From TH5896 sp050748485 (lineage in GTDB: Archaea > Thermoproteota > Nitrososphaeria > Nitrososphaerales > Nitrososphaeraceae), in contig JBOGPP010000193.1 in assembly GCA_050748485.1 (NCBI GenBank), positions 1-64,000 of the forward strand: a stretch of DNA of 64,000 nucleotides. Direction: 5' to 3'. The translations under genes and the position numbers were made by a program. The notes under the pieces are model-generated. The model was not told the DNA's origin. It saw nothing but the letters and a program-made list of their open reading frames with translations, and searched no databases. The first letter of the stretch is position 1; each line of letters begins with the position of its first letter. This document shows, piece after piece, positions 17,608 through 26,326 of the stretch.

Positions 17608-17617
17608 TTTTTTATAC
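17608..17617 (+). promoter_or_regulatory. TATA box of the secreted PKD-like protein gene
   Basis: ttttttatac lies about 32-41 bases before the TTG at 17649, an archaeal promoter spacing that supports this start. Confidence 0.4.
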
Positions 17618-17648
17618 GCCCCCCTAAATTGCTAGTGAGGTCCGCTAA

Positions 17649-19472
17649 TTGAAAGACTGCAAAACTATGGCACTTATAACAATGAGCTTATTCCTTTTAG
17701 CCGTTTTTTGTAGCACAGGGGATTCCTATTCACAGCTCTACAATCCCCATGGGGTAAAGATTTTGTCTCCCACCAAGGAACAAGAGTTGCCCGTAAATAT
17801 CCAAAATTTCACAGTTGAAGGAGTTTCTACGGACAATTCTACAAACAACTGCGATGTGTCGCTTCTTCTTAACGGGGTTACCCCTTATGTCAAAGCTTCT
17901 GCAAGGGGACAAAATGGAACAGATGATTTCTCAGCTTGGGATCGGCTATTCAACTCCAATTTGCACTTGAATGTTGGTGAAAACAAGTTAACTGCCAGGC
18001 TGCTTTGTTCAGACGACAATAGTAATCAAATAAGTAAGTATCACTCTGTAAACTTTACAGGCATAAATGAAACGAGTTCATTTCCGATAACCAAAGTATT
18101 GAATTCACCTTCTACTAGGGAAGATATCTCTCCAACCAACATCAGTGAAAACGTCGGAAGTAAATCTACCTCACCAGATCTTGACAATCAACCTGAGGTA
18201 GTAAAAAAAGATGAAGTCGTTAGGAGTTTAACGTCAGGTCCGGTGATAATCCCTCCCCGTGAGAGCCAAGCGTCCTCCTCGTCTGATCCTTCTCCCGTTG
18301 ATGATTTCGTAATAATACCTAATGCAACCAATTCAAGTTCTGCTTTGGACAACGTAACTTCACGCTCCGTAATAATCCCTCCTCACGAGAACATATCTTT
18401 ATCTGGCTCGCTTGCGCCCGTCGATAATCAGTCTAACGGACTACCCGATCCTCCTTCGGGGAAAGTTGTCCAACAACAAGAATCCAAGATTGAAGGGGAC
18501 GACGATATTCCTCTGATATTTCCTACTCCGTCTCCTAGAGTTACATCTGATGGAACTAGAGATAAATCTGTCCTTGATACGCCAGTCCAAGATTTATCTC
18601 CTGTAGTTAAAGTTGAAAAAAATAACACTGAAGTTGAAGAAGGTTCGTTAGTTATACTCAACGCAACTCAAAGTTATTCCCACGACGGGGCAATCGCATC
18701 AAATGTTTGGAGACAACTGACGAGTCATCCAATTGAGTTCCTTGAGGGTCTCAATATGCCGATTCTGATGTTTAAGGCCCCTAATGTGTCGGAAGATACC
18801 CCTCTTGAATTTGAAATTTCGGTTTCAGACACGCATGGTAAGAGCAATAATGGAATGGTTCATGTCTTGGTCAGTGACGTCGTCGACACTGATTCAAAAG
18901 CTAATTCTCCACCAAATTCACAGAATCAGACAATTTCGGAACCGCCTATTGGAAGTTTCGCTACGAATATAAAGATACCTGACCAATCTAATTCTAATGT
19001 CTTAGTGTCCCCTAGGACACTTGACGCCATTTCTACGCAGTCTAAGAACCAATCACAAAAAACAGATGCTACCAGCTCATCCGAGAACGGATCTGTGAAT
19101 GACACTTCTATAAACGCCATGGCCGGAGTTGATCAGATTGTGAACGAAGGTATGGAGGTTATTCTCAAAGGTGATTCTACCTCCATAAATACTAGTCAAG
19201 GGGTGTCATACGAATGGAGACAGGTCGGTGGAGATGTGAAAGTAACCTTAGGACAACAGAATTCACAACAAATTAACTTTCATGCACCGGAGGTAAATAA
19301 GGATTCCAAGTTAACTTTCAAGTTTATTGCGTCAACCGATAGTGGCCAAGTCTCGTCTGACGAGGTGAATATTGTCATAAATGATATTCCCGAAAATCTT
19401 GAGAACAATGAATCGAATGACTCTCAAAATAACGACAACAGTGACAATGATGACGACGACGATGATAGCTAG
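17649..19472 (+). CDS. secreted PKD/REJ-like cell-surface protein
   Basis: A 607-residue exported protein: N-terminal signal peptide (hydrophobic MALITMSLFLLAVFC, cleavage likely near residue 28), an N-terminal Ig-like domain, a long Ser/Thr/Asn-rich low-complexity region and two PKD/REJ-like beta-sandwich domains at about 315-410 and 490-590. Both carry the pattern W-R-Q ... F-x-A-P-x-V ... L-x-F. Three imperfect copies of a VIIPP(R/H)E-type unit lie at about residues 195-265. Many NxS/T sites suggest N-glycosylation. It ends in an acidic Asp-rich tail with no membrane anchor. The start is TTG (ATG at 17667 is an alternative). Probably surface attachment or S-layer-associated; no enzymatic motif seen. 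Confidence 0.75.
   Translation: MKDCKTMALITMSLFLLAVFCSTGDSYSQLYNPHGVKILSPTKEQELPVNIQNFTVEGVSTDNSTNNCDVSLLLNGVTPYVKASARGQNGTDDFSAWDRLFNSNLHLNVGENKLTARLLCSDDNSNQISKYHSVNFTGINETSSFPITKVLNSPSTREDISPTNISENVGSKSTSPDLDNQPEVVKKDEVVRSLTSGPVIIPPRESQASSSSDPSPVDDFVIIPNATNSSSALDNVTSRSVIIPPHENISLSGSLAPVDNQSNGLPDPPSGKVVQQQESKIEGDDDIPLIFPTPSPRVTSDGTRDKSVLDTPVQDLSPVVKVEKNNTEVEEGSLVILNATQSYSHDGAIASNVWRQLTSHPIEFLEGLNMPILMFKAPNVSEDTPLEFEISVSDTHGKSNNGMVHVLVSDVVDTDSKANSPPNSQNQTISEPPIGSFATNIKIPDQSNSNVLVSPRTLDAISTQSKNQSQKTDATSSSENGSVNDTSINAMAGVDQIVNEGMEVILKGDSTSINTSQGVSYEWRQVGGDVKVTLGQQNSQQINFHAPEVNKDSKLTFKFIASTDSGQVSSDEVNIVINDIPENLENNESNDSQNNDNSDNDDDDDDS
18232..18425 (+). repeat. degenerate tandem repeat inside surface-protein gene
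   Basis: Three diverged copies of a unit encoding (S/T)xxVIIPP-x-E followed by Ser-rich linker and PVD. The first and third copies share the near-identical core taatccctcc. Divergence at silent and replacement sites suggests an old duplication. It is likely a flexible, glycosylated spacer. Confidence 0.45.
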
Positions 19473-19565
19473 TCCTATTCTGGGAATACTTCTAGCATTA
19501 CTAGGAAACCACCCATAAAGCGGTTCATATTCCAGATCTCGGGTGGTCATCGGGCTTTCTCAAAA

Positions 19566-20156
19566 TCAACAATTTCCAGACTTAAGGCGTTTCGTTATGT
19601 ACCATTTTGAAAATTTCTCTATAGACTTGCGACGATGAGAGTAGAATGACTTTCTATTTGATCGGCTCAGGTCCGCATAAGTCTTATTGGTGTTTTTAGG
19701 AAGAAAAATGGGATCAAAGCCCCACCCACCCTCAGCAGCTACTTTGCTTACGATCCCTTGAGTCTTGCCAGAAAACATCTTGAGGGTATGACCGTCGTTA
19801 TATGCAATCACTGAAAGGAAATATGCTCTTCGATTTACTTTATCAAGCATTAATTTCAATATTCCTTGATTTCCCAGGGTTTTGTAAACGAATGAGGAAT
19901 ATTGTCCTGGGAAACCATTTAATGAACTTATATAGAATCCATCATCTTCAATAACAACTGGCCTTAGGAGATGTTTAAATGCGTATGTGGCTTTGGCCTC
20001 TGCTATTCGATGCACAGATTCGGATTGAATTTCCTGGATGGACATCTTGATGGGTTGAGAATCAATTCCATATTGTTGCAGTATAGGCCCAATCTCTCGA
20101 AACTTGTTGGGATTCGAACTTACAAAATAGAGATCCTTATTTTTCAACTGCACCAT
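19566..20156 (-). CDS. rdgB: non-canonical purine NTP pyrophosphatase (RdgB/HAM1 family)
   Basis: Hydrolyses ITP/dITP/XTP to monophosphates, cleaning the nucleotide pool. The 196-residue protein starts with the family motif LYFVSSNPNKFREI, which in HAM1 proteins binds the triphosphate. It contains VIEDDGFYISSLNGFPGQYSSF (catalytic Asp region and substrate-binding loop) and GGWGFDPIFLPKNTNKTYAD in the C-terminal third. ATG at 20156 gives normal family length. It is transcribed with the same orientation as upstream Bud32, 78 bases away. Confidence 0.93.
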   Translation of the reverse strand: MVQLKNKDLYFVSSNPNKFREIGPILQQYGIDSQPIKMSIQEIQSESVHRIAEAKATYAFKHLLRPVVIEDDGFYISSLNGFPGQYSSFVYKTLGNQGILKLMLDKVNRRAYFLSVIAYNDGHTLKMFSGKTQGIVSKVAAEGGWGFDPIFLPKNTNKTYADLSRSNRKSFYSHRRKSIEKFSKWYITKRLKSGNC

Positions 20157-20234
20157 ATTGAAATCCTATATAAGGATCAATTGATAGTCATTATTATTCC
20201 AATGCCAGCATTCAAATGCCATGTTAAGAAGGCA

Positions 20235-20915
20235 CTAATAAGAATCAGCAATACGTGAATATCTTCCCCTGGATTCTATTTCGTCGACCTTCCGCAATAC
20301 CTTTCGCCCTCTCTCATAGGGACTAAATGACGAATACGCTTTAACGAAATTAGAGAAGGCTTGTTCGAAAAGTTCATGGTGCACGCTGTTTAGAACCTCC
20401 TTGAGCATCCGGACATCCGATGCCATATCTTCTAATCTTTGAGAGTAAAAAGAAAGACCAAAGTCTATTATGGCGAGTCTCGTATTATTTTGTCGTGAGA
20501 GTCTTTCTAGAATAAAATTAGAAGTAGTTACATCTCCGTGTATTATGTTCTTGAAATGGAGTTTTGCTATACATTCTCCCAATTTCAATGCCAGATCAGC
20601 TGAAAGGACAGCCTTCAAATTTACACCTTCAATGTACTCCATGATTATTTCATTACGCTGTGAATCCAAGAAATATAGGTAAGGAGACCTTATCCCAGCC
20701 TCTTTTGCCTTCGAGAGCATCTCTGCCTCATGAATTGTTCTTCTATATCTTAACTCCCTGTCGAGGATAGGATGGCGATAAGATCTCTTTGTTCTCAGTT
20801 TTGATATTGCTTGCTTGTCATACCAATCAATTAGGAAAAGATCTGCCTCAGATCCTTTCTTGATCAAGATTGGAAGTCTATCCGACAATGGTAATATAGA
20901 TCGGAGCAACATCAT
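20235..20915 (-). CDS. bud32: KEOPS complex kinase/ATPase Bud32
   Basis: Small atypical protein kinase of the KEOPS complex, which makes N6-threonylcarbamoyladenosine (t6A) at A37 of ANN-decoding tRNAs. Landmarks are KKGSEADLF (nucleotide loop), the catalytic HGDVTTSNF, the metal-binding IIDFGLSFYSQRLED and the AVDL-equivalent D-V-R segment. I start at the ATG pair 20910-20915. A frame continuing to 20936 would overlap the divergent gene at 20922. Here Bud32 is separate from Kae1 (21263), whereas many euryarchaea have a fused protein. Confidence 0.92.
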   Translation of the reverse strand: MMLLRSILPLSDRLPILIKKGSEADLFLIDWYDKQAISKLRTKRSYRHPILDRELRYRRTIHEAEMLSKAKEAGIRSPYLYFLDSQRNEIIMEYIEGVNLKAVLSADLALKLGECIAKLHFKNIIHGDVTTSNFILERLSRQNNTRLAIIDFGLSFYSQRLEDMASDVRMLKEVLNSVHHELFEQAFSNFVKAYSSFSPYERGRKVLRKVDEIESRGRYSRIADSY

Positions 20916-20921
20916 AAAAGT

Positions 20922-21251
20922 GTGAGTGAGGCTCAACCTAGACCAGGAGAGAGGCTAATCATGCAGGAAGACTGTGCAGAGGACAAATTGAAGAATGGAA
21001 TATTGACATTGACTAATCAACGACTCATCTTCGAAAAGACAGAAGGCAGAATGACGACCTTAAGCAAGAAGACAGAGGAAGTACTGCTTGACATTCCACT
21101 GGAGAAGATTTCAGCATCAAAGTCTGAGGGCTTTATTATAGCAAAGGTCGTAGTGGAATTAGGTGATCGGTCTTACAAGTTCGGCGTCTTAAATACAGGC
21201 CATTGGGCTAAGCAAATAATGACCCAAGTTAACAAATCCAAACCTATTTGA
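20922..21251 (+). CDS. small PH/GRAM-like domain protein
   Basis: A 109-residue soluble protein from GTG at 20922, transcribed opposite to its bud32 and kae1 neighbours. The alternating beta pattern resembles bacterial/archaeal PH- or GRAM-like domains: EDKLKNGILTLTNQRLIFEK, then IPLEKISASKSEGF, then VVVELGDRSYKFGV, then a C-terminal helix. Such domains usually bind lipids or proteins. There is no membrane segment. The assignment is by pattern only. An internal ATG at 20961 would truncate the domain. Confidence 0.6.
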   Translation: MSEAQPRPGERLIMQEDCAEDKLKNGILTLTNQRLIFEKTEGRMTTLSKKTEEVLLDIPLEKISASKSEGFIIAKVVVELGDRSYKFGVLNTGHWAKQIMTQVNKSKPI

Positions 21252-21262
21252 ATTGGTATTGA

Positions 21263-22273
21263 CTATCTCCAAGATACGTTCACAGAGTCAAGCCTCCAAG
21301 ATTGATCAATAAACCCATTTTCCGGGGCAATGCTTACTTTCGAATGTGCATAATCAATAAGACTTGTTAATGCAATTTGGACACCGTTGTCTCCCGCATA
21401 GCGGGTTGGACAGATATGTAGCTTGCTCCCGTGTCTTGAGCAGACATGACTTAACATATCTGCCAGACGTCTGTTAGCAGCTACTCCTCCAACCACTACT
21501 ACCTCTTCTTTGTTCGTGAATGCAATAGCTCTCTCTGTAGCTTCAGCCAATATTGCAAAAGCGGTTTCTTGCAAAGAGTAACACGTATTGCTGATATCAG
21601 ATTTTTCATGTTTAGGACGTTTTATAGCGGATGTAAGCAAACCACTGAATGAGACATCATTTCCTTTGATCGTGTAGGGTATCCACGAATACTCTCTTTT
21701 TGATTCATTTGCTAATTTTTCAATTGTTGTCCCACACGGAGATGAAAATCCTAACGACCTGCCAAATTGATCAAACAGCTGACCTATCGTAATGTCCAAG
21801 GTTTCTCCGAATATCCGCCATCTCTTATTGAAATATAAGAGAATCATCGTGTGCCCGCCTGAAACAAGTATCACCAAAGGATTCTTTGCACCGGTCAATT
21901 GAGCACCTAGTTCAATATGCGCTAGGGCATGATTGACAGGCACCAATGGTTTTCTATAGTAAGTGGACAGGAGGCGAGCTAAAACAGCTCCTATCCTTAA
22001 ACATGGTCCCAGTCCAGGACCTGCTGAATAACCTATGATATCTATACTTTCCATCTTTACGGATGAAAGCGTTATAGCTTGTTTCAATATCCTGTGGCAT
22101 TGACTCGCGTGATGTCTGGACGCCTCTCTTGGGTGTATCCCAGAACCTTCAGGAGGCTTATAGGATGACCTTACATCTGACAAAATCGTAAAAGTTCCAT
22201 TCCTCTTTTCTTTCATCTCTGCAACGGCACACCCGAAGGTGTGAGCTGTACTTTCTATCCCTAAAGCCAACAA
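21263..22273 (-). CDS. kae1: tRNA N6-threonylcarbamoyladenosine synthase catalytic subunit Kae1
   Basis: Catalytic subunit of KEOPS, transferring the threonylcarbamoyl group to A37 of tRNA. The ASKHA-fold protein of 336 residues shows GIESTAHTFG at the N-terminus, GYSAGPGLGPCLRIG (nucleotide loop), the metal-binding HALAHIE (H115, H119) and VVGGVAANRRL in the C-terminal third. The start is TTG at 22273. Its neighbours are bud32 on the same strand (with an opposite-strand gene between them) and the TGS GTPase immediately upstream, 15 bases away, so GTPase and kae1 are probably co-transcribed. Confidence 0.95.
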   Translation of the reverse strand: MLALGIESTAHTFGCAVAEMKEKRNGTFTILSDVRSSYKPPEGSGIHPREASRHHASQCHRILKQAITLSSVKMESIDIIGYSAGPGLGPCLRIGAVLARLLSTYYRKPLVPVNHALAHIELGAQLTGAKNPLVILVSGGHTMILLYFNKRWRIFGETLDITIGQLFDQFGRSLGFSSPCGTTIEKLANESKREYSWIPYTIKGNDVSFSGLLTSAIKRPKHEKSDISNTCYSLQETAFAILAEATERAIAFTNKEEVVVVGGVAANRRLADMLSHVCSRHGSKLHICPTRYAGDNGVQIALTSLIDYAHSKVSIAPENGFIDQSWRLDSVNVSWR

Positions 22274-22288
22274 GGGCGTCTTTAACTC

Positions 22289-23491
22289 CTATCTTCTACT
22301 TGTCGTCGAGACTATTTTGATTACGTCTCTGTCATGTAACTTGTACTCTGCTCCCACTCTCTGTTTAGATCTCGCGTCGATAGCGTAAAGGAAACCTTTA
22401 CCTAATTGTTCATGCACTCTTTCGGCCAGATCTTTCGCAGTAGAGTCTTTTGGTAACAGATAAGCATCAGGAAGGACATTTCCCTTTTTGTCAATTAATC
22501 TGTTTTCGTCTTCAACAGGATAGACAACGATCATCCCCAGCAGTCCGAAGCATACCCTATTTAAAATCTGCTGAACACCTGTTGAACCATACTTAGTGAG
22601 AACAGCCTGAACCTTCTCCAAGGCTTTCTTTTGATTCTCTCGAAGCAATACTTTTGGATTAATATCAAACGAACTGTCTCCGGGACGGTACCTTAGCAAC
22701 CCATTTTTTGATCCAAGTTTTAGCATTACTTCTGCCTCTGAGATGCAGGGGATTACCTCAGTGTCAAGACTCTTAAGTTTTTGTAAGTTTGATTCAGCAG
22801 GCCCGAAATCTGCCTTGTTAGCAGCAACTATCATTGGTTTTGCCATTTTCCTTAATGTTCGACAGAACATCAACAAATCAGGAGCAGACCAGGAAGATAA
22901 CTTCTTTCCGTCAAGTCCGGCTTCGATTAAAGAAGTAATTATCTGACTCTCTTTTATTGACAGGCCAGAAAGCTGTCTCGACAACACCTTTGATATCTTT
23001 TCTGGGGTACCCTGCAAATCTCGTGAAGCCTTTTCTAAATTCTTTTTCAAATTTGTAACCAACCATAGATCGAATTCTTCTAAAACGAAATCTGCATCCT
23101 GTATTGGATCCCCTGTCCCTGGGTTAACTGCGCGACCTTCTAAATCAGTACTTCCAGCAACATCCACAACATGCACTAGAGCATCTGCCTCCCTTGCGCT
23201 ATCCAGAAATTGGTTTCCTAGCCCCCTACCACTGTGAGCACCTGGGACGAGCCCTGCTACATCCAGAATTCTGATAGGGATATATCTGTTACCGTCTACA
23301 CATTTCGAATGTAATGGATTATCCTTTACGTGGAACTCTGTGCATACGCAAGGTGTCCTTATATGTCCTATACCAATATTCGGTTCTATTGTTGTAAATG
23401 GAAAGTTAGCGGTTTGAACTCCAAGACTTGTAGCAGCATTAAAGAACGTTGACTTGCCTACGTTTGATTTTCCTATTATCCCGATTAACAA
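22289..23491 (-). CDS. YchF/OLA1-related GTP-binding protein with TGS domain
   Basis: TRAFAC-class P-loop GTPase of the Obg/YchF group. Walker A is GKSNVGKS (residues 7-14); G2/G3 regions are NFPFTTIEPNIG and DVAGLVPGAHSGRGLGN; G4-like is VAANKADFG. The C-terminal ~75 residues form a TGS domain. An inserted cysteine pair (PCVCTEF) near residue 49 and a further Cys in SKCVDG are typical of archaeal members. Function is likely ribosome-associated. The start is TTG at 23491, with a TATA-like box about 27 bases upstream (23514-23524, minus strand), matching a leaderless transcript. The archaeal paralogue group is distinct from bacterial YchF, so the exact role is uncertain. Confidence 0.9.
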   Translation of the reverse strand: MLIGIIGKSNVGKSTFFNAATSLGVQTANFPFTTIEPNIGIGHIRTPCVCTEFHVKDNPLHSKCVDGNRYIPIRILDVAGLVPGAHSGRGLGNQFLDSAREADALVHVVDVAGSTDLEGRAVNPGTGDPIQDADFVLEEFDLWLVTNLKKNLEKASRDLQGTPEKISKVLSRQLSGLSIKESQIITSLIEAGLDGKKLSSWSAPDLLMFCRTLRKMAKPMIVAANKADFGPAESNLQKLKSLDTEVIPCISEAEVMLKLGSKNGLLRYRPGDSSFDINPKVLLRENQKKALEKVQAVLTKYGSTGVQQILNRVCFGLLGMIVVYPVEDENRLIDKKGNVLPDAYLLPKDSTAKDLAERVHEQLGKGFLYAIDARSKQRVGAEYKLHDRDVIKIVSTTSRR

Positions 23492-23513
23492 TTATGTGCT
23501 GATGTTAAGGTAT

Positions 23514-23524
23514 TATTATATATA
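23514..23524 (-). promoter_or_regulatory. TATA box for the TGS GTPase-kae1 transcript
   Basis: On the minus strand, ctatatataat centred about 27 bases before the TTG at 23491. This is canonical archaeal spacing for a leaderless mRNA and supports the TTG start. Confidence 0.5.
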
Positions 23525-23644
23525 GGCATACTTCGTGTAATAGGGAAACCAAACAACCTAAGCCTTGAGCTAATGGATATAGCTTTGGCACTAACCTTAA
23601 ATACCTACTACGATTTTATGTAGCATTTTAGGAGAGAATCTGGT

Positions 23645-25018
23645 TTGGCCGGAATCGTCGCAGTATCAGACGCTGAAATTAAAAGAGCAAGAAATGTTGC
23701 CTACATTCTGGCCCACTGTATGCGAATGCTCCAGCACCGAGGCAAGGCGTACTGGAAGATAATGGTCGGCAAACACAGTGTTGAAGGTGATGGCCCTTTG
23801 CCTTGCGAAAAAAGGATTGTCAAAATTGTAAGCAATGGGAAACTCACCGGATTTGATGGAATTGGATTTCTCTCTAAGCGGAGGCCAGAATCACGTGGCT
23901 TTAAACACAGTCAAATTGCCTTGGATGGATTCTTAGTGGATACCGAGAAGCTATATCTACACCCTATGATAGGTGGGGCAAGAGATAGTGATCCGTTATA
24001 TCAAATCTATTGCATTTTCAAGATACTTCTAACCCGAAATCGTGATCCTTTGAAGGCTACCGACTTTTTGGATCGCCATTTGAGAGGAAGTATGCTTGTG
24101 AGGATAGATGGTAACATTTACGCATATAGAAATAGCACGGGCTTCAAGCCTCTTGTATTAGGAAGTAACAAAGATGAGACCCTACAGGTGATTGCGTCAG
24201 AAAATTCCCTGCGGATTTCGTTGGTCGATCTCACATTCAGAGATGTAGCTCCTGGGGAACTATTGAAGCTGGACAGAAGATCTGGGCCCATCACATTGTC
24301 AACGCAACAGTCACCAAATATGGTAGTCGATCCCTTCGAATTTATTAGGGAATCAAATGTGGCGTCGATCGTAAACGGCAAGAGTATTTATGAAATAAGG
24401 AAAAATATTGGCAGAGAGCAGTCCAAATTTCTTTCTAGCAGGTTCCAGATCGAATCTGCATTTGCTGAACCCGACTACACAAGACCGATGGGCTTGGGGT
24501 TTAGTTTGGAATACCAAAAAAATCATAAAATGTTTGAAATAGGTGAGGGTGTCATAAAGGATCGATATGATGATTCGGATCACATGATCGACTTTTCAGA
24601 GGAGGTAAGCAAGTACAAGCTACTCACTACAGGTAAATCATTGAAATTCATTGTGGAGAATTTGGTCTCCAATAAGAGTATAGGAACAATCCAGGGTACC
24701 ATTCAGACTGGGGGAACCGTCAAAGAAACAATCCATTACCTGCGGAAATCGGGAGCAAGGGAGATCATCGTCGTTGTTAGTTACCCACCGACTATTGATG
24801 GTAGACAGGTCGGACTCTACACACAAAACCGGGATCTCGTCGCAAACAAATATGTTGGAAAAGTATCATCAATCGATGAAATCAATATCATGATGAGCCA
24901 TGAAATAGGTGCGAGTGAGGTCTACTACAATTCTCCCACTTCACTAGCCAGGGGGATAGGCATAGCGGAAGGAAACCTTTGGTTTCCAGAATGGATAAGG
25001 TTCTTGGAGTATCAGTGA
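23645..25018 (+). CDS. PurF-like amidophosphoribosyltransferase paralogue lacking catalytic residues
   Basis: A 457-residue relative of PurF with the whole two-domain plan: class II glutamine amidotransferase (Ntn) half (about 1-230) and phosphoribosyltransferase half (about 255-450). Active PurF begins Met-Cys-Gly, the Cys being the nucleophile. Here TTG is followed by GCC, giving Met-Ala-Gly-Ile-Val. The PRPP-binding acidic pair of the VVDDSIVRGTT motif is also replaced (SIGTIQGTIQTGGT, about 350-363). Remaining landmarks are MLQHRGKAYW, YRNSTGFKPLVLG and RPMGLGFSLEY. Both active sites look disabled, so a regulatory or structural role is more likely than catalysis. The family assignment is firm, the function unknown. 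Confidence 0.85.
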   Translation: MAGIVAVSDAEIKRARNVAYILAHCMRMLQHRGKAYWKIMVGKHSVEGDGPLPCEKRIVKIVSNGKLTGFDGIGFLSKRRPESRGFKHSQIALDGFLVDTEKLYLHPMIGGARDSDPLYQIYCIFKILLTRNRDPLKATDFLDRHLRGSMLVRIDGNIYAYRNSTGFKPLVLGSNKDETLQVIASENSLRISLVDLTFRDVAPGELLKLDRRSGPITLSTQQSPNMVVDPFEFIRESNVASIVNGKSIYEIRKNIGREQSKFLSSRFQIESAFAEPDYTRPMGLGFSLEYQKNHKMFEIGEGVIKDRYDDSDHMIDFSEEVSKYKLLTTGKSLKFIVENLVSNKSIGTIQGTIQTGGTVKETIHYLRKSGAREIIVVVSYPPTIDGRQVGLYTQNRDLVANKYVGKVSSIDEINIMMSHEIGASEVYYNSPTSLARGIGIAEGNLWFPEWIRFLEYQ

Positions 25019-25353
25019 TTATCCTGGACATCAAGACAGATGTTGAAAGGTCCAGAATATCAAATGCGCCACTACGCAAGGTGGTGTTGTTAGATGGAGG
25101 TTCATTATCAGTAGATAATGTGTCCATCGAAAGAATTGAACTCAGACTTTACAGGGAGAGATTTGACAAGAGTAAGGGATTTTATTCACTCATAACGGTG
25201 TACCTAAAATCAAGCAAAGGCGAAATTGAACTCAAGTTTGATGAAGGGTTCAAAGGAAGTGATCCCCTGCAAGAGATTTCCATAATTCTAATGAGGCACA
25301 TCGGTCTCGAGTCTATTATAAATCGAACTCTTATCGCCCTCCATGAGACATAG
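24991..25353 (+). CDS. conserved hypothetical protein downstream of PurF-like gene
   Basis: A 120-residue beta-rich soluble protein from ATG at 24991, overlapping the end of the PurF-like gene by 28 bases. A frame start at 24979 is less likely. Strands are visible as VSVIILDIKTDVE, LRKVVLLDGGSLSVDNVSIE, FYSLITVYLKSS and GEIELKFDEGF, followed by C-terminal helices. No catalytic motif or metal site can be seen. The overlap implies co-expression with the PurF paralogue, which makes it a candidate partner. I do not recognise the family. Confidence 0.6.
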   Translation: MDKVLGVSVIILDIKTDVERSRISNAPLRKVVLLDGGSLSVDNVSIERIELRLYRERFDKSKGFYSLITVYLKSSKGEIELKFDEGFKGSDPLQEISIILMRHIGLESIINRTLIALHET

Positions 25354-25435
25354 GGATTGAAGCTATTTTTCTCCGGAATTTAACTGCAGCAATACTAGGA
25401 ATTGCCTTACATCCCTTACATCCAAGAAATATCAA

Positions 25436-25957
25436 TCAATATTTCTCTATAAAATCCTCACGAACGGATTTTGCATAATTGCGAATATCTTTAACATTGT
25501 CTACTACTCCCGCAATATTCGAATTTCCGTCTGTATTACCACCAATGGTACGCAAGAGATGCTTTATCTCTAGAACCATCGAACTAATTTCTGAAATCAA
25601 ATTTTTCGATTCAGTGACCAAATCCTTGGTACTCCCTTCGTTATTAAGGCTATCTAACGCAAGCCTACAGGTCTTTATAGTGCTAGATATTTCATCCATT
25701 ATGCCGGAGTTCTGGGTGTCAGAACGTAAGCTATCTATTTTTGTAGAAATCCTTTCAATCGCCTCTAATGTAAGCCTGAAATTCTCAATGTTTTTGACCA
25801 TGGAAGGATCTTTGAAGGATGCGACTATCTCCTTTACGGTGGCTGCGATGTCCTTCACTCTATTCAGAGATTCATGCACTTCGGGATTTTTGAGATCTCG
25901 AATTATCTGTATCGCATTCGAAGAAGTCTCTCGAATGTCATTTAGTTTCCCGCCCAT
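25436..25957 (-). CDS. coiled-coil hypothetical protein
   Basis: A 173-residue, almost entirely helical, soluble protein with heptad-like spacing of Ile/Leu (for example SLNRVKDIAATVKEIVASF and NLISEISSMVLEIKHLL). The look is of a rod-like four-helix or methyl-accepting-type signalling coiled coil, but without HAMP, TM segments or methylation signature. The opposite strand carries a 164-codon open frame over the same bases. The minus frame is preferred because of its coherent amphipathic pattern and normal residue use. Function unknown. Confidence 0.6.
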   Translation of the reverse strand: MGGKLNDIRETSSNAIQIIRDLKNPEVHESLNRVKDIAATVKEIVASFKDPSMVKNIENFRLTLEAIERISTKIDSLRSDTQNSGIMDEISSTIKTCRLALDSLNNEGSTKDLVTESKNLISEISSMVLEIKHLLRTIGGNTDGNSNIAGVVDNVKDIRNYAKSVREDFIEKY

Positions 25958-26326
25958 AATTGTAATACATTGACTTAGTTAATAAAACTAAAGCAAATTC
26001 AAATAACTATGGCGAAATGAAAATGGGAAGAGATGTCAAGTTGTACCTGGATATCGCCAAGCAGTGAATCTTCAAGATCGCACGTGAGTGAATACTATGT
26101 TTCTCAGCTACTAGATTAACTCTCGAACTGGTGCACCAGCAAAGCTTCCTTGCGCTGCTTGCAAGATTTAAGACATCAACGACCAAGCGTTTATACCAGT
26201 AACTTGATATCAAACCTTTGTTAATTAGAATCAGCAGAAGAAAACATTTGCATTAATCTAAAAAAAAACAATACCATAATACTCAGTCGCGCCTCTTTTA
26301 TTCTAGAAGATGGCGTGATCCAATTG
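25958..26326. other. intergenic region, about 370 bases
   Basis: AT-rich with an A-run (26260-26268) shortly before the winged-helix gene. A 68-codon minus frame (26007-26213) has no protein-like character and is not called. Promoters of the coiled-coil gene (minus) and winged-helix gene (plus) must lie here. No RNA gene seen. Confidence 0.35.

Noticed and set aside
20100..20125. tRNA T-arm-like gggattcgaac within the ITPase gene
   Set aside because: No acceptor or anticodon arms around it; it encodes part of the conserved SSNPNKF region.
25479..25973. 164-codon plus-strand frame opposite the coiled-coil gene
   Set aside because: It is the mirror of the minus-strand gene. Its translation is Ser/Phe-rich without coherent structure, while the minus frame shows regular heptads.
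26007..26213. 68-codon minus-strand frame upstream of the coiled-coil gene
   Set aside because: No start context, mixed composition, no similarity; probably chance.
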